Shown: positions 23,365 through 37,700 of the stretch, one piece after another | Layout: each line of letters begins with the position of its first letter | Position numbering within the stretch: the stretch's first letter is position 1 | DNA from: Acanthaster planci | Taxonomy: Eukaryota > Echinodermata > Asteroidea > Valvatida > Acanthasteridae | Direction: 5' to 3' | Length of the DNA stretch: 64,000 nt | NCBI RefSeq assembly: GCF_001949145.1 | Contig: NW_019091381.1 | Coordinates: 18,680-82,679 of the forward strand | Program-made: the position numbers and the translations under genes | The notes under the pieces: model-generated | The model's input: the letters and a program-made list of their open reading frames with translations, nothing else | Told to the model about the DNA's origin: nothing | Databases searched by the model: none

Positions 23365-25726
23365 TTTATTACACAAGTTGCAGAAACAACCACCATGATG
23401 AGAACACTACATGTAAATAATCCTACATTTGCTGTTAAGATGATAAAACGTTCATCTTTTTTTAATGTAACCGAATATGAAAGTGGAACACTTACAAGAA
23501 ACTTTTGTCAAACACATTTTGGGGATCCAGTACTCAGTTGCACTAAATTCCAAAAAACAGACTACGTTCTTATCACATGTATTGTCTTTTTAATGAAAGT
23601 ATTCAGGTATCATGATTTTGGTAAACAGAATAATAATGTTTCAAGTAGCTGACATTTTTGGAATGGGCAATTCATATTATAACTACATGAGATTAATTAA
23701 AAGCTTTGTATACGTAACAACAGAATGCACAATATCAAACATTTAGGGCAGAGTACATATTTTACCACACTGTAAAAAACCAATATCACAGGAAAATTTA
23801 TCCCAATTAGATATCTACAACAATGTATTCAACACTGCTGCATCAATATTTGCAATAATGGTCATAAGCATGAATTAGCCTAAATTTTAACTGATTCTTG
23901 TGAGGATATTCTAACAAACTGGCAACCTTAAGAAAAAGCTGACTTTTAAATATTTCTAGCCATACCAAAGTCCAAAATACATATAGTCTGTGTGTGCTCA
24001 CAATGACAATTCACAATTTCATGAAACATGTATTATCATTTTGTAGTGTACTTAGTGAAGTATATAAACATTGCTTCACATCTGTACAAAGTGTGGATAC
24101 AACTAGTAGCTACTTTTAAAAAATTTGTCTATAATACACAATCCTTTAGGTTTGATAAACTCTGGTTTCCAGAAATCTTAACATTATTTTCTTTAGACTG
24201 ATATATTATTACAAGACATAAATACATTTAAACTCATGGAAATCTGATATTTTGCCTTCTGTCCCATTTACAAGGATTTCTTTAAACTCATCAACTCAGA
24301 GCAATCACAATACGCCTGAATTGTAAAGGACTCATCCCGCAAAATGTTTACATTAAGACATAAGCATCTCAGTGGCATTCCATGGCAGTGAGACAGCTTA
24401 AATTTGTAAACATTTTGTCTCAATGTCAATCGATTACCATATCAATTAACCCCTATGAAGTGCTGTTTTTCAAGACTACATGTACATGTCACTATTGAAC
24501 AATTGTCCAAGTTGGTAAGATATTACCTCAAATCAACATTGAAAAAAAAAGAAACTGATGGGTAGAGTTTCCATAGCGTAGAGTACATGAACTATGTATC
24601 AACTACTCTCTTGTAATGTCAATATAAGAAACACCCAAATTCTACTATCAAGACAATTTAGAGGTCAGATTAAAGTTTGCAGCTAGAGTACATTTATACC
24701 ACACAGATTTGTTTAACAAAGCAGTTTCTCACATAAAATGCAAAAACCAATTGAAATATTAATTTGTTTTTAAACACTATTCACAGATTTCCGCAAACAG
24801 CTGAAATACACAAACCCCACACAGCCAAAACCTCTGCAATAAGAGCATCAACACTCATACAGTCTTTTTGCTCTTTCTACCAAGTAAAAGAAAGCTGCCA
24901 CTGAGAAACAGGTTATTTTCATTTTTAACATCGCAAAAGTTTCAGTTGTTCATGCTTGCAGAATTAAAATAAGAAAAACATGGAGAGGAAATAAATTTGT
25001 TTCAAAATTTCATCACTTTGATTTAATGCCATTTCAATTCACAAATATTAACTTCCTCGATTTTGATGAAGTCTTCTAATGGGATTCTTGCTTTCCCTAC
25101 GTCAGTTTCTGGCAAACATTGACAATTATGCAAACTTGCTTTCACATGCTTTTATAAAAATGAAAACCGAACTAAACTGATGAACAAATGTTGGAAAGTA
25201 TATTCACCATTACACAAACAAGTTCAAACAGCTAGCTTGGTACAAGTTGTATTTTTCATTGTATTGTTGAGGGACTTAACACTATAATGCATTTGGTTGT
25301 ATGTATCTAGAAAGTAGCTTCATTATTGTATGACTGATAAGAAGTAGGGCTTTTACAACCTGTTGAATAAATGGTACATGCATGTTTAAAAAGCAAGAAC
25401 AATCAAGGGCAGCTTACAATGATGCTAATCCTATCAAGGACTTGCTGATACTCCTGCCATATAGTGTAGCATATTTAATTACCAACCATCAAAACATTCT
25501 GTGATCTAACTATTTTGTGGCTTCGGCGTGTAAGAATACTCTTACTATGCTCTTACTTGACTACCTGTATATTTCCGTTGATAGACTTGACCTGGAGGGG
25601 GGGGTCAGCTGATGGTTTGGGCAGGCAGGAACAAGTAGCAACACCAGGAATAGGCATAGCTAAGTGTTCAAGGTAGGCAGGCAGGCAGGAAGAACAGATT
25701 AACAAGCAAAGGGCACGATAACTAAT
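23365..25726 (-). other. Probable 3' UTR of dynamin
   Basis: This stretch directly follows the dynamin stop codon. It is AT-rich, poor in ACATGT repeats, and has an AATAAA on the minus strand at 23365-23370. The extent is inferred. G-rich runs and GGCAGGCAGGCAGG lie at 25596-25690. Confidence 0.35.
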
Positions 25727-25793
25727 TTACAGTGGGCGGGCAGGGACAGCAGGTCGGCCTGGTATGGGTGGTGCTGCAGATCCAGCTGGACGC
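25727..25793 (-). CDS. Dynamin terminal exon
   Basis: Encodes [20 protein letters not shown] then L and TAA. The frame joins exon 18 as AA|G. 67 nt. Confidence 0.85.
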
Positions 25794-28700
25794 CTACATT
25801 AGCACAGAAAGAAAAACACAGAAAAGCTGTTTAAGTACTGGAAAAAAAGACTTCAAGATCAAAGTGATATACAGTCGACTCTTGGCCTTGGGACTTCCTA
25901 AATTAGCTCGTATTATCCGAACCTCGTCTTATGCGAAAGCTGCCATCCTGCTCGACATATGTATCACCAATCGACCGAACGTAAAGCGTACATGTGTACA
26001 ACTACAAGTGTGCATAACTTTTTGTTCAAAGGCACATAGTATCGTTTTATTACACAAATTTTATTTTAAAAAGTTTGTTTATGAAAGTGAGATACAGTTT
26101 AATGAATAAAGACTTGTAATAAATAATTACAAAATGTAAGAATGGAGGAAGTGGAATTTCCACCAGTCATGTCGATTCGGAGCGACACGTCCCCGGCCCT
26201 GCATGCCAAAATGAGATCCACATGCACACACGTAACGTAAGTATATTAACATTTTAGTTAGTAACCAACACCTGAGCTGCACTTGTTGCACATAAGAATG
26301 TGAGGAAACCAGCTGTTGGTGGTGTGGACAGCAGAGGGCGAATATCGGATTTTACTTTGGAAAGGCATGTGGATTTGGTGAAAAATTATTTGCAAGGGAT
26401 AAACTTTTTTCTTCAAAACTTGTGGTTGTTATTTTCTTAAACATTTTTGGACTGAAAACCACGGTTTAGTCATGATTTTCTTAAATTAGGAATTTATAGA
26501 AATGTCAAAATCGGAGGGGGTGATATTTTTATGTTACAGTAGGGAGTGGGTAACAATTTTAAGACGGAGGGTGGGCAGTTTTGGGCTGGGTGTTTCGTTA
26601 TGGAACACAACTTTGGGGGACTTTGGTCTTGGGGAATTTTTGGGGGGTGGGGAATCAAACAAAAGATTTCTTTTGTTCACCACTGTCCTAAATACCGTAG
26701 CACTTTTGGCTGCACTTGCTTGTTTTCAGGCAGTACGAGTGCCACCACACAGAATTTCTACGTTGGGTACGGGAACCACAAACGCCCACTGTTCGTCACT
26801 CTTGCAGCACCGGACATAAACAGCTCAATTCAGTGAGGGAAAACTGAAGTGCTGTTCTACTGTACACGCATAAATTACGGAAGGACCTTTCAAAATTGAA
26901 TGGACTGGCTGATTGACAAGTCGCCTTCAAAAAAGCTTGTGCTAGATAGACAGATACAGTCGACTCCCGTTCTCGGTCATAACGATAACCCGGATGCAAC
27001 GAGCATATTCTCCCAGTCCCGAACAATTTGTGTTCATTGCTATTGAGAAATATTTGGTTATTACGTGCACGAATATTGCAAGACTCCGCCTACGACGATT
27101 TGTACCGACCCCATGCCAGCAAAAGTATTGTTCTCAACCCATTTGCAGCGACTTTTTTCCAAACCGTATTATCTGCAGCTGTCAACGACAAACCTTTGGT
27201 CCCGATTCGGGCATCATACGTTTTCCCAGTCTGTCAACGCCTTATCAATGCACCTTTGTGAGAACTTCAAGGTAATGTTGTTTCATCTCGCCAATCTTTA
27301 ATCAATGACATACCCGGACATACTGGTACTGGTAATAATGGCGCCCTATTTTGACTGGTTTTAGCCAATTCATGACGAAAGCAAAATGTACACTCAGGAC
27401 GTGTGACGTACATGTACTTATCGGCACGGACTTGAATGTTTCTTCTCACTCGGCTATTCTTCTTGGCTTCTTCTGATCCAGGTTGTCAAATATTTGACTT
27501 TTAAATGTACTTTATTTATATCATTTTATTCATCACCATTAGATAAAAATTCAGCATCAATAAGAGACACATAACATCGTCTTTTCGTGTGTTCGGCGGG
27601 CGGTATCGGTGTACCTGTACATGATTCCAACAAACATGTACGTGGCTATAAACTTGTACAAAATGAGTGTGAAAAATTGCGCTCCGGTTTTAACGACGCT
27701 CCAGCTGTAACGACAGAATTGTGAAAGTCCGCCAGCCCTTGTAATAACGGGAGTCGACTGTATTAATAGGTTTGCACTCAACCAGTGCACAAAAAATGCT
27801 TGTCTTAACCGAAATCTCGTAACATCCGAGCTCGTATTACACGTTTTTTCCCTCATAGGAATGTGCACAATTCAGTCCGGACTGGCAAATATCCTCGTCT
27901 AAACCAGAGTCTCGTCTTACCTGAGCTCGTATTACCGAGAGTCGACTATACATGTGTTTGCTACTAAGAATATGCCTTGAATACAAGCCTTAATGTAGAG
28001 AACAAGCTCTTTGTGTTTCCTGCCAAGCTAGAATTTGTTCAGCTTGTTCTCTTATGCCTTGGGTTACAAGGGGAACACATTCGAGTTTACCAACGATGAA
28101 ACATGACCGACTGAATATACAACATTTTGGCATAAACCACGACAAGCTAATATCCACTGTTGTGGGATCTTGTGCTAAATATGCATTTGATTATTTGATT
28201 TCATGGGTCTTCTTACTTTGGGATACTTGGAGCTGGTCTGCTAGGCATATCAGGCCTGCTTGGGATCATAGGAGTAGGTGACGGTCTTGATGCAGGTGCA
28301 GCTGAAGAGCCTGGAGCTGGCCTAGATGGAGGGCCACTTGGTCCTGGTCTCCTTGCAGCTGATCCTGAGGAAGCTGGAGTAGGTCTGAAAGGAGAACAGG
28401 ATCAGTATATCACAGATTCAGAAGGCTTAGGCGCCAAGTCAAAATAGAAACGGTTGACCAAGCGGGAAATGGTTGCCCTTAATCCCCTTTCAAACCGTTG
28501 CCCGATTCAACTGCAAGTGGGTAATGGTTGCAAGGCACCGTTTCCCGAAAGAGAATTGGCTAGGCGGCAACCCCTTTGATGCATATTACCACTCCCCCAC
28601 CTTGGTACAAAAGCCCTGACTCCCAGCTTACCAGGAATGGTTATTGTGCATCAGCTTTGTTGTGTAAATTGGGCCAGTTCATCCACAGGCTTAGCACAGC

Positions 28701-31700
28701 TTATTCAGAAGGGGAAGCAATCAATCTCTTAACAAAAGACTAACTCCATCATAGTCGGCAGGCCTATGTGCATCACTAAGTCTCGTGTCACTGAATTTAG
28801 ATCTGTAGTTTTCTTTCCCAAAATCTAGCACTGTCAGGCAGTGATTTCCACATCACAGATTTGTCAATAATTGGATTCGACAATAGAGTAAATGGAGGAG
28901 ATTATAGATGCAACAATCACAGGACTTCAAAATCAATCTAAAAAGTGAAATAAGAAAAGTCCACTAATGTTGGTAAGGGTAGCGTGGCAAACTGAAGAAA
29001 AAAATCCTCATCCATTTAAACGGTAGTATAAACCCATCCCTAACCCCCCCCCTAATTGTTGACATATCCATGGGCTGGGGTCCCAGCTGTTGATAAACAG
29101 CTCTAATGACTCAACCACCAGCCACAATGGAGTGTAATCCTTAAAGCTCTCTATTGTTAGAAAACATCACCCAGGAGTGGTGTTCATCAAACCACAAGCA
29201 TTTAGCTAGTGACTCCCTATCATTGCCCGCTTTACTCTGAAGTGGGTAAGCAGCTTATCGTTTATGTATCGTTTCCCACTACATGAACCGTTTCTATTTT
29301 GACTTGGTGCCTTACCAGGAATACTACAGATCATGGAAACTATGGTGGGTTAAAAAAGAGCACAGGATATCAACAGACAGATGCACAACTAAGAGCAGGT
29401 CTACTACAGACCATGGAAACTGAAGTGGGTCAAAAAAGAACATCAGGATATCAACAGATGGATACACAAATTATAGCAGGTCTACTACGGATCATGGAAG
29501 CTGAAGTGGGTCCAAAAAGAGCATCAGGATATTAACAGACAGATACACAAATTATAGCAAGGCCTACTACAGACCATGGAAACTGAAGTGGGTTNATCGA
29601 AGCTGGAGTATGTGCAGGTGTGAAAGGAAATATCAATGACATTTAGATATACATGTAACAGAGAGCAAAGCAAGTATAAGGCAGTGTTTATTATTAAGAA
29701 TCTTAAATATTTGAGTCAACTTACCCATTAGCGAATGGTTTAATCAAATCATCGTTATCCACTGGTGGAGGCAATGGCACTGATTTAGTTGTCATGTTGA
29801 TGTCACCAATAATCTTTAGTGCCTCCTTGGTTGTATGATACATCTTCAGCATTTCCTCTCGTCTCTGAGCTTCCTCTTGACTTTCCTCCATCAGAGAATC
29901 CTTGAAATAACAACTTAACTATCAAGTCCTTCAATTCTGTGCTAAACTCACTGTGATTTTAAAATACGGCAGGTGAAAACTTAACCATTTCCGTCAATCT
30001 GAGCTAAGATTACACTGATCTTGTATTAAGTGGCAATATTCAACAGCAAATAATAAATTTGAAAGTAACGCTGCTTGCCGTGAATTTTTCAAGAGGTCAT
30101 TTTTACCAAATAATACCAATGTTTAGCCAAATAGGAATGGCAAAGGTTGACCATTGTGAAATAATAACAGTTGTAGATGACACTATTAATCTGCAAAACA
30201 CTGGTTCATTACCTGATCCCCCGTTGAGTAAAGATGAGCCAACAATTCACCCAGAATAAAATCCTTCGTCTGAAATGAAACACAAGTATGGAAAAAGCTC
30301 AAAATTGTTAACAAACGTAATGGATCTGAGTTCAAATAAATAAACTAGCAAAGATATCAAAATAAAAAGCACAATTGGACAGGAAAAAGGAGAAGCAGAT
30401 CATTAGGGGAGAATGGAAAGAGGGATAATAGTAATAGCGGTGTTTGTTAAAGTGGCACTGAACTTAATTCATTTAAAGTCGACAGTCTAGTCCTTTTCAT
30501 TTCAGTCTGGAACTTGGAACTGAGAGGAAGAAACTGAAAATACAGCCCTAAGACTGATCTACCTAAATACCATTCTTATGCGAAGGTAGCTGCAGGCACA
30601 TAAATGATATGAAAATGGAAAGACTAAGACACAAAGCAGGTAAATTATTAAGTTACTTACGTCATTGATGGTAAGATGCATGCATATCTTGGGGACAATA
30701 TCACGAATCTGCTTACTGACTATCTTCATATAGGAATCCACAAGGTTGCGAATGGTCTCCACTTGTCGCTCAAGCTGTGGATCCATAGATCCCATGGTAT
30801 CACCAGATGACTAGAAAAAACAGAAGAAAAATAAGACTGTGTGATTTGTGGCATCTATGACAACAAGCTGCTACTGGGGTTCCAGGGAAAGGCAAAACAT
30901 GACTAAGGACTGACAAGGGCAAAAGCAGGTAAAATCAAGGTATAAAGCACCCCTTTGAAAACCAGGTGAAGAGAGATTAAATGTTAATAAATCCATGACA
31001 ATCATGTCTTGTCTGCAATTACGTCAATACCTTGTAAGATTTTTCAAAGATAACAGACACCAAACTCATTTAAGACTTACCATGGGACAAAATAAACAAA
31101 TAAATTTCAATTTCAGACAAAACACATACCGCATCATCACTTTCGTTTTCATCCTTGGTTCGTTCAGGATACACACCAGCACGGAGGAAAGATGCCTTCC
31201 AACTGTCAACTTCTTCTGATGTGTCACATGACAGCTCCAGTTGCTTGTAGTCCTTATAGACATTTCTTTGTGAATGCCGAATTAAATGAGTTAATAGTGG
31301 ATTTAATGCATGGATGATCTGGATGAAATGACACTGACTGACTATATAACATAAATTTGGTTGTGACTGTTCGTCTCACAAAGTCAAATTTTCCTGAAAT
31401 TCTCGTCAGTGTGGTACATTGAGTAAAGTTTCTTATGGTTTTTCAAGATGTATTTTGCGTTGGGAGACGTTACTTTATAACGGGTTTTGCCCTTACCCAA
31501 CGTATGTATTAATAAACACTGTATGCTCAGTGCTTGTCTGAGAGCTTGCAAAAAAATTCACAAGCTTACTCAGGTGGGACTCGAACCCACAACCTCCTGC
31601 TTACTAGTGCACACGTCTTAACCACTGGACCACCGACCTTGCCGTGGTCAGCTGGCCGGTCCGAGTCAGGTGTAGCAGCGGGTACTGGGAACTATTTCAA

Positions 31701-34700
31701 GACGTATTTTGCGATGGGGAGATGTATTTTGCGTTGGGGAGATGTATTTTGCGTTGGGGAGATGCTATTTTTTTTTTGCAAGCTCTCAGACAAGCACTGA
31801 GCATACAGTGTTTTATTAATACATACGATGGGTAAGGGCAAAACCCATTATAAATTAACATCTCCCCAACTAGCATGTAAACCCAGATGTCAATGGCAGG
31901 TCCACATATGAAGACAATTTCAAATTACATGTATTAAAAACTCTTTTAAACACAGCACCGTCCCTTTATTGAGTTTACTGATCACAAATCTAACTAACAC
32001 TTCACACATTAAGATGTCACAGATGCACTGTCAGACTGTAGTCAACGGGTTTACAGTAAATTGGTATATGTAGACAATTCACTCATTAATGACCACTTGA
32101 TTTAGTATGACAATACTAACAGTGATGTATACAATACATGTACCTTTGATCAGGAAGGAAAAGGGCAAAACAATGTCGACGAGACATAAAACCAGACTCA
32201 ACATCACGGAGTCGAAGACCATCCAAAGGCAGCATGTACTTCTTATCTTTTTCCTACAAAAGAAAGCAATCAAGTGGAAGAGAGAAACTTAAAGCAAGAT
32301 AATCTAGAAAAGAGAAAGCTGCCAAATGTCAAGAAAATTCTGGTTAGGTAGTGCAATTTTCCTTCCAAGTTGAGAATGTAATACCTGCTCAGAAATAAGC
32401 TGTTAACTACAAGCATAGTTACAAAATTATGGTCAGAAAGCTATTTAAAAAGTTGCAGCTACAATTTTGCTTCAAGGAAAATGGCCAAACCAGTCCATAT
32501 TTTATCACACACCAAAAACATGTACAAACATGTTTAAACAACTGGAAAAGTTATTGGTCCATTTCATTGAACTGTTCAGCTATAAGCATCAGTGACATAT
32601 CAGATTACAAAAGAGAAAATGACATGATATTTGAAGCTTAAAATCCTCCTTTTGCTGTAACCATCAAAAACAGTCCAAAATTCCTTCCACTTGATTTCCC
32701 TCGTACAAAGACACATCTGGGAAATTTGACTTGTTTAACTGATAGGACAACTGTGTCAAGAATGTGTCTTTGCATAGGAGGGTTAATGACAACAAAATGA
32801 GGACTACCAAATAGCCAGAAACCTTTGACATATTTCTGCATGTTTCATACCTCATTATCCTTGAACCAGGAAATACTCTCAGCAGTCAAGACAAACCAGT
32901 AGTCCTTGGATCCTCCTTTCATAAAACTGACATTATGCATATTCATGTAGCCTTTGCGAATAACCTGTAATAATATTAACAATGGTCATTGTAACACACA
33001 GCTTTCCCATTTTAATATTCAAAACAAATATTTCAATTTTAAATTCAAAAGTTGAAACTGAGTTCACATTACAGTGCTCCAACCATATTAAATAACCCAT
33101 CACATTGCATACATGCATAATGTGGGACATTATTAAACAAGTGAATACAGCCATTTCTGAAAAGTACTTATTGGATTCCTTTGAATACGAAAATAGCAAA
33201 TGCAATGAACTACAATATTAAGTAAACATTCACACTCACTGTGTTAAGTAAACATGCACACTCACTTTGTTAAGTAAACATGCACACTCACAAGACAATA
33301 CCACAATGAAAGCAATAATGACAAAAATTAAAATTGTGATGTTGAAATAAACATAAGACAATGTTGCAAACATGCAAACAGTGACCCCACTCAAAACATG
33401 ACATGAATATGTAAATGATTTGCTCGGTTAGAACGTAATATGTAACCAACTACAATATGCGACTATTCATTAAAATGATTATTCCTATTGGTCAACTTGT
33501 CTCCATGGTTAAACTTATCACGATGTCTCTCTGGCTATCCTGTGAATAATATTTTTGACTCTGAAGTCCAGTTGTGAAATCTCAGATAACAATTGGCAGT
33601 CCAATGTATGCATGTGGCTTGCCTATTTACTCCAATTAGTCATCTTCTCATCTCTTGTAAAGTACATGTCAAATGAATTACAGTCAGACAGTGGACAGTT
33701 TTGGACCACTCACTGTATTTGTCAGACAAAGAATCAAAAGTCCTTGACAAAATATCTGAACTATAACAAAAGGAGGAACACCCAGTTCAATTCTGTGTGA
33801 GTTCTATGTGAATGATACCACGATTTTTTACTTGACTTCATAATGAATCAAAAGTAGCCGAGTGCTTTCCTCTAAAGATTAATATCTTGCCTGAATGGGT
33901 TCATTAACTCTACCCAACTATTTTAAATGTTGGCTACAACTGGCCATTAACTGGAATTAATATTACTTCACTGTGTATGAGTGACACATTAGTCACAGTT
34001 GGCATTCAGAGTCTCAGTTTACTTTTATCCTCCTGACAGTTCAGCAATAACAGCAAGGATGTACATGTACATGTATGCATTCTGAATGGGATGAGACAAA
34101 GCTGTGCAAAAACAGCCTGGACTTAATAAGTAGTTTACCTAGAGTAGTGACTTAGCTTTAATTTTTTCAAACATAAAAATCCGCCAAAACATTATGAAGA
34201 TTGACGTGAATAATGGCATGATCTTCAGATTTATGAATTAACACATGTTGGGAAAAATTAATAAAAAAGACAAAGGAGGTGCGGTAATGGAGAACATTTG
34301 ACCTAGACTAGATCAGAATCAGTAAATGTGGTGATAACAGATTCTAAAATCCTTTATATGCATTGATTTATTTGTTTTTTTATTTTATTTTTTGCTCCGC
34401 TTTCTCATATATTCTTCCTTGATATATGTATGGGGTCAATCAGACAAAATGCATGAAATGTGTTACAATATGCAATTCAATATGAAGTACATGTTGTCCA
34501 GGCACTTTTTGTATTACTTCATGGTTTACATAAACGTCCAATTAAATGATGAAGTGGTTGATACATTTACATTCACTGTTCACATGTTCATTTCATTGCA
34601 AAATACCCAGTTCGTAACTAGGCAAGTGTACCATTGATGCATTGGCATCATTGTTAACCATGGTCCTGTATACACACCACAGGCCCAAAGGCCTTCTTCT

Positions 34701-37700
34701 TTTTACAATAAATACCTGGTTGGTGACAGACCGTGTCTTTGGTGCATTAGGATTGTTACCAGTGCTACGTCGTGATGCTGCTGCAGCACTACCAGTTCGA
34801 TAGAAAGAAGGAAAATAGATGAAACCCCCAAAACAAAACACTGTACTTCCAGTTAGTGAGGCTGCACCAAGGCAGGAACAATGGTGAAAGATTCTGAGCA
34901 GTTACTTCCGTCACTTACACTGAATGGTTGCATGAATGGAGTAAAGTTTTACCAGACTTGAAATGAGAGAATTTTGCTGTTTGCTTTTGCAATATATACG
35001 AGATGCATGTTTGAACAACCAAAAGGGGCAATAAACGGAGGTAACCCTTCAAAACTTGCAACACATCAGTCGTAAGCAATCTGACAAAGCTGACATTGAG
35101 GCATAAAGACAAACTACCAGCACAGTTACAAGGTTAGTAAAAAAAAACTCTGTGAGGTTAGATTGGAGCAACAAGCAAGTGTTTGCAGGCTTACAGTTTA
35201 ACGTACAGTTTAACGTACACCTTTGTGTTACCTGATTGCCTAAATTTTTCTTCTCTCTATTCACTGAAAACTGTTTTTCAGACTTTTGGGCACTGGAGGA
35301 GAGACAAGTTGTTAAACAGTAAAAGGAAGTTCATGATTCATGAGAATAAACACATGATTTAACACTTAAAACATGTATCATTACGTCCAATCCACAGATT
35401 TCTATCCTAGAACAAAGGTGGCATCTCAAAAGAACTAAAAGGACGGTATTTACCTTTAAATAAGAAGACAGTGTTTCCATTTCAAGTGAGTGGCATTCAT
35501 CCAACATTCTTTTGCAACAAATTTCTCAGGATTCAAGTGGCAAAATTCCAATACTTTCTGCTATTAGTCCAGAAGGGACTAAAGTACATGTACAGAAGAA
35601 CTAGTTTGAGGTCAACCTGCTTTTATTCCATTGTCATGACTGTTTTCAGCTAACTGGAAAGTACAACCTAAGTAATAAATAACTTACTTGGCAAATCCAA
35701 TAAAATCTTCATGGTTTGTGTTCATGTAAGCCAACTGGTAGTCGATCAGCAGCAGAACTTGCTCCTTTGTTTTCTGCTCTTTGTTTGCAATGTGTCTGGT
35801 AACAATACCTTCTGTTTCCTCTCTCAAACGTGGGTAACGTTGCATCTTTAAAGAAAAAAAATAATAAAAAACAAACCTTGAAAAAAATCCCAAGAGTCTG
35901 TCTGCTTACAGAAGAAACTGACAGTGAGTTGGAAATGAATGTCCGGTCAGGCTTCCTCCTTGTAACACCTTACCTTTTCCCCACATTGTCGGACAACATT
36001 ATTCAACTCGTTGGTGACCATGTCAACACATTTCAGTGATGGTTCCTTAAGCCTTGCCACTTGTCGTTTGGTGATTGCCTCAAATGCCATGTCAGGGGTA
36101 AATAAACCAACTCTGCAAAATTTGGAGCAAACAGTTTAAATGAAACTTCTAGCAGGCGTGCCATCATGCTGTTATCATTAAACATGTAAACATTCCAATG
36201 GAATTTTTAAAGGATTGATTTTTGTAGGCTATGAAATAAGTTTCCTTTATGCTTTTTGGCTTTATGATAACAAGCAAATGATGTATGGTTAAAAGACTGG
36301 CCAACACCTGTTGATGTGCATATGATAAATTTTATTCCCCAACTCCAAACAATTCCATCAGACCTGATAATCTGCGAGTATGTCTCTTGGAACTGGAGTT
36401 TTCTCTGTTTCTTCTCACACTGAGATACAATGGCACACAATCGTCTGGCATTCATAAATATCTGGGACAGTTTTTTCTTTTCCTGTTGGTCGAAACGCGT
36501 TACGTGACCGTGTATTAACATTTGATAATGCCCGTTGAGAAGTAATATAGCCCGCTGCATAAATCAGGCACTGGCACATGGATATGAGACAGTTTAATTG
36601 GGTCTGATCGGTCAGGAGTCTGTGTACATGCAACGTGCCACGCAAGCGTTAAGTTCATTGAAGGAGATTCTATTGGGCAACTTTCAAAACGAATATACCA
36701 TAAAATGGACAGGGGTGTTTGGGAAAATGGAAGTAAAGCTTTAGAACAAAAATCGTTGGAAATTCATCATCTGTTGACTTCTTTTGACCCTCTGAATAAA
36801 AAGGTATTTATGAATGGGAATAAATATGTGCTTGGCCAGTCGTCAACTAACATTTAAGACCTTGCTCTGGAGAACAAACGCTGATAATGCCCTCACCTGC
36901 GGCTTGGGCATTAGTCGCTTCCATTCTCCTGACCTCGTCTTAAATACGCACATATTTATTCCCTTAACAAAACATACCCCTTCCATTTTTCAGAAAACTG
37001 AAGATCAGACTTTTTAATTTCTTTCATTCCAACATTTTCGCTTACTTGACACCACGGATATTCTTGATAGCAAAGCTGATTTCCCTCCTCAATTCCTTCT
37101 CGTCAAATTCCATCTTCACCACTTCAAATGGGAAGCGTTCATGGAAGATACGGTTGATTTTGGCACCACCTGACAACTCCATGGTGTTTATTTCATCTCC
37201 TGACCCTTCAATACGTTTCTCAAAGTCAGCTCCAAACTGCTGAACCATCCTAGAAATTAAATTATAAACATTAAATTGCATGAAGAAAAAGACTATAAAG
37301 ACAGAGTTCTTGTGTAACAGTCACCACATATCTCAAGGTCAACCATTTTTCATAAAGTCAGGTTTGCTTTCCGATGAACTTCAGTTGACCTTTTGTGCAA
37401 ATATATCATTTCACTTGGAACTTAAGAATATGTCATTCATGACTGATTACACTCAATCTAACGCATAAACTTCATCAAAGCTGAGCCGGGGATAAAACCT
37501 CCAACACCCATACATTCATTTTGTTTCAACACTTTTTTCACCAAACTTTCTTCAAAAACCTTTCAGAGGTTTTTTCCTTTGTCTTGCTGATATTATGACA
37601 CTAATATCCTGAAAATCAGGCATTTCTCATGGAAATTATTTCCCAGATAGGCGGTCCAAAATTACCCAACTTTTTGAAGTTGCCATGCAAAATGCATACA

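Noticed and set aside
26502-27301. Overlapping 75-105 codon ORFs between and inside the nested elements
   Set aside because: Several overlapping frames, no transposase motifs (no DDE/D spacing visible), and partly within a non-autonomous element.
31571-31640. Functional tRNA gene
   Set aside because: A and B boxes and the T stem are good, but the two acceptor ends do not pair and the sequence lies inside an inverted-repeat element; treated as tRNA-derived.
36207-36645. Possible second copy of the dynamin stalk exon (like vertebrate 10a/10b)
   Set aside because: The minus-strand ORFs between exons 8 and 9 contain no [10 protein letters not shown]-like sequence, so no alternative stalk exon is supported here.
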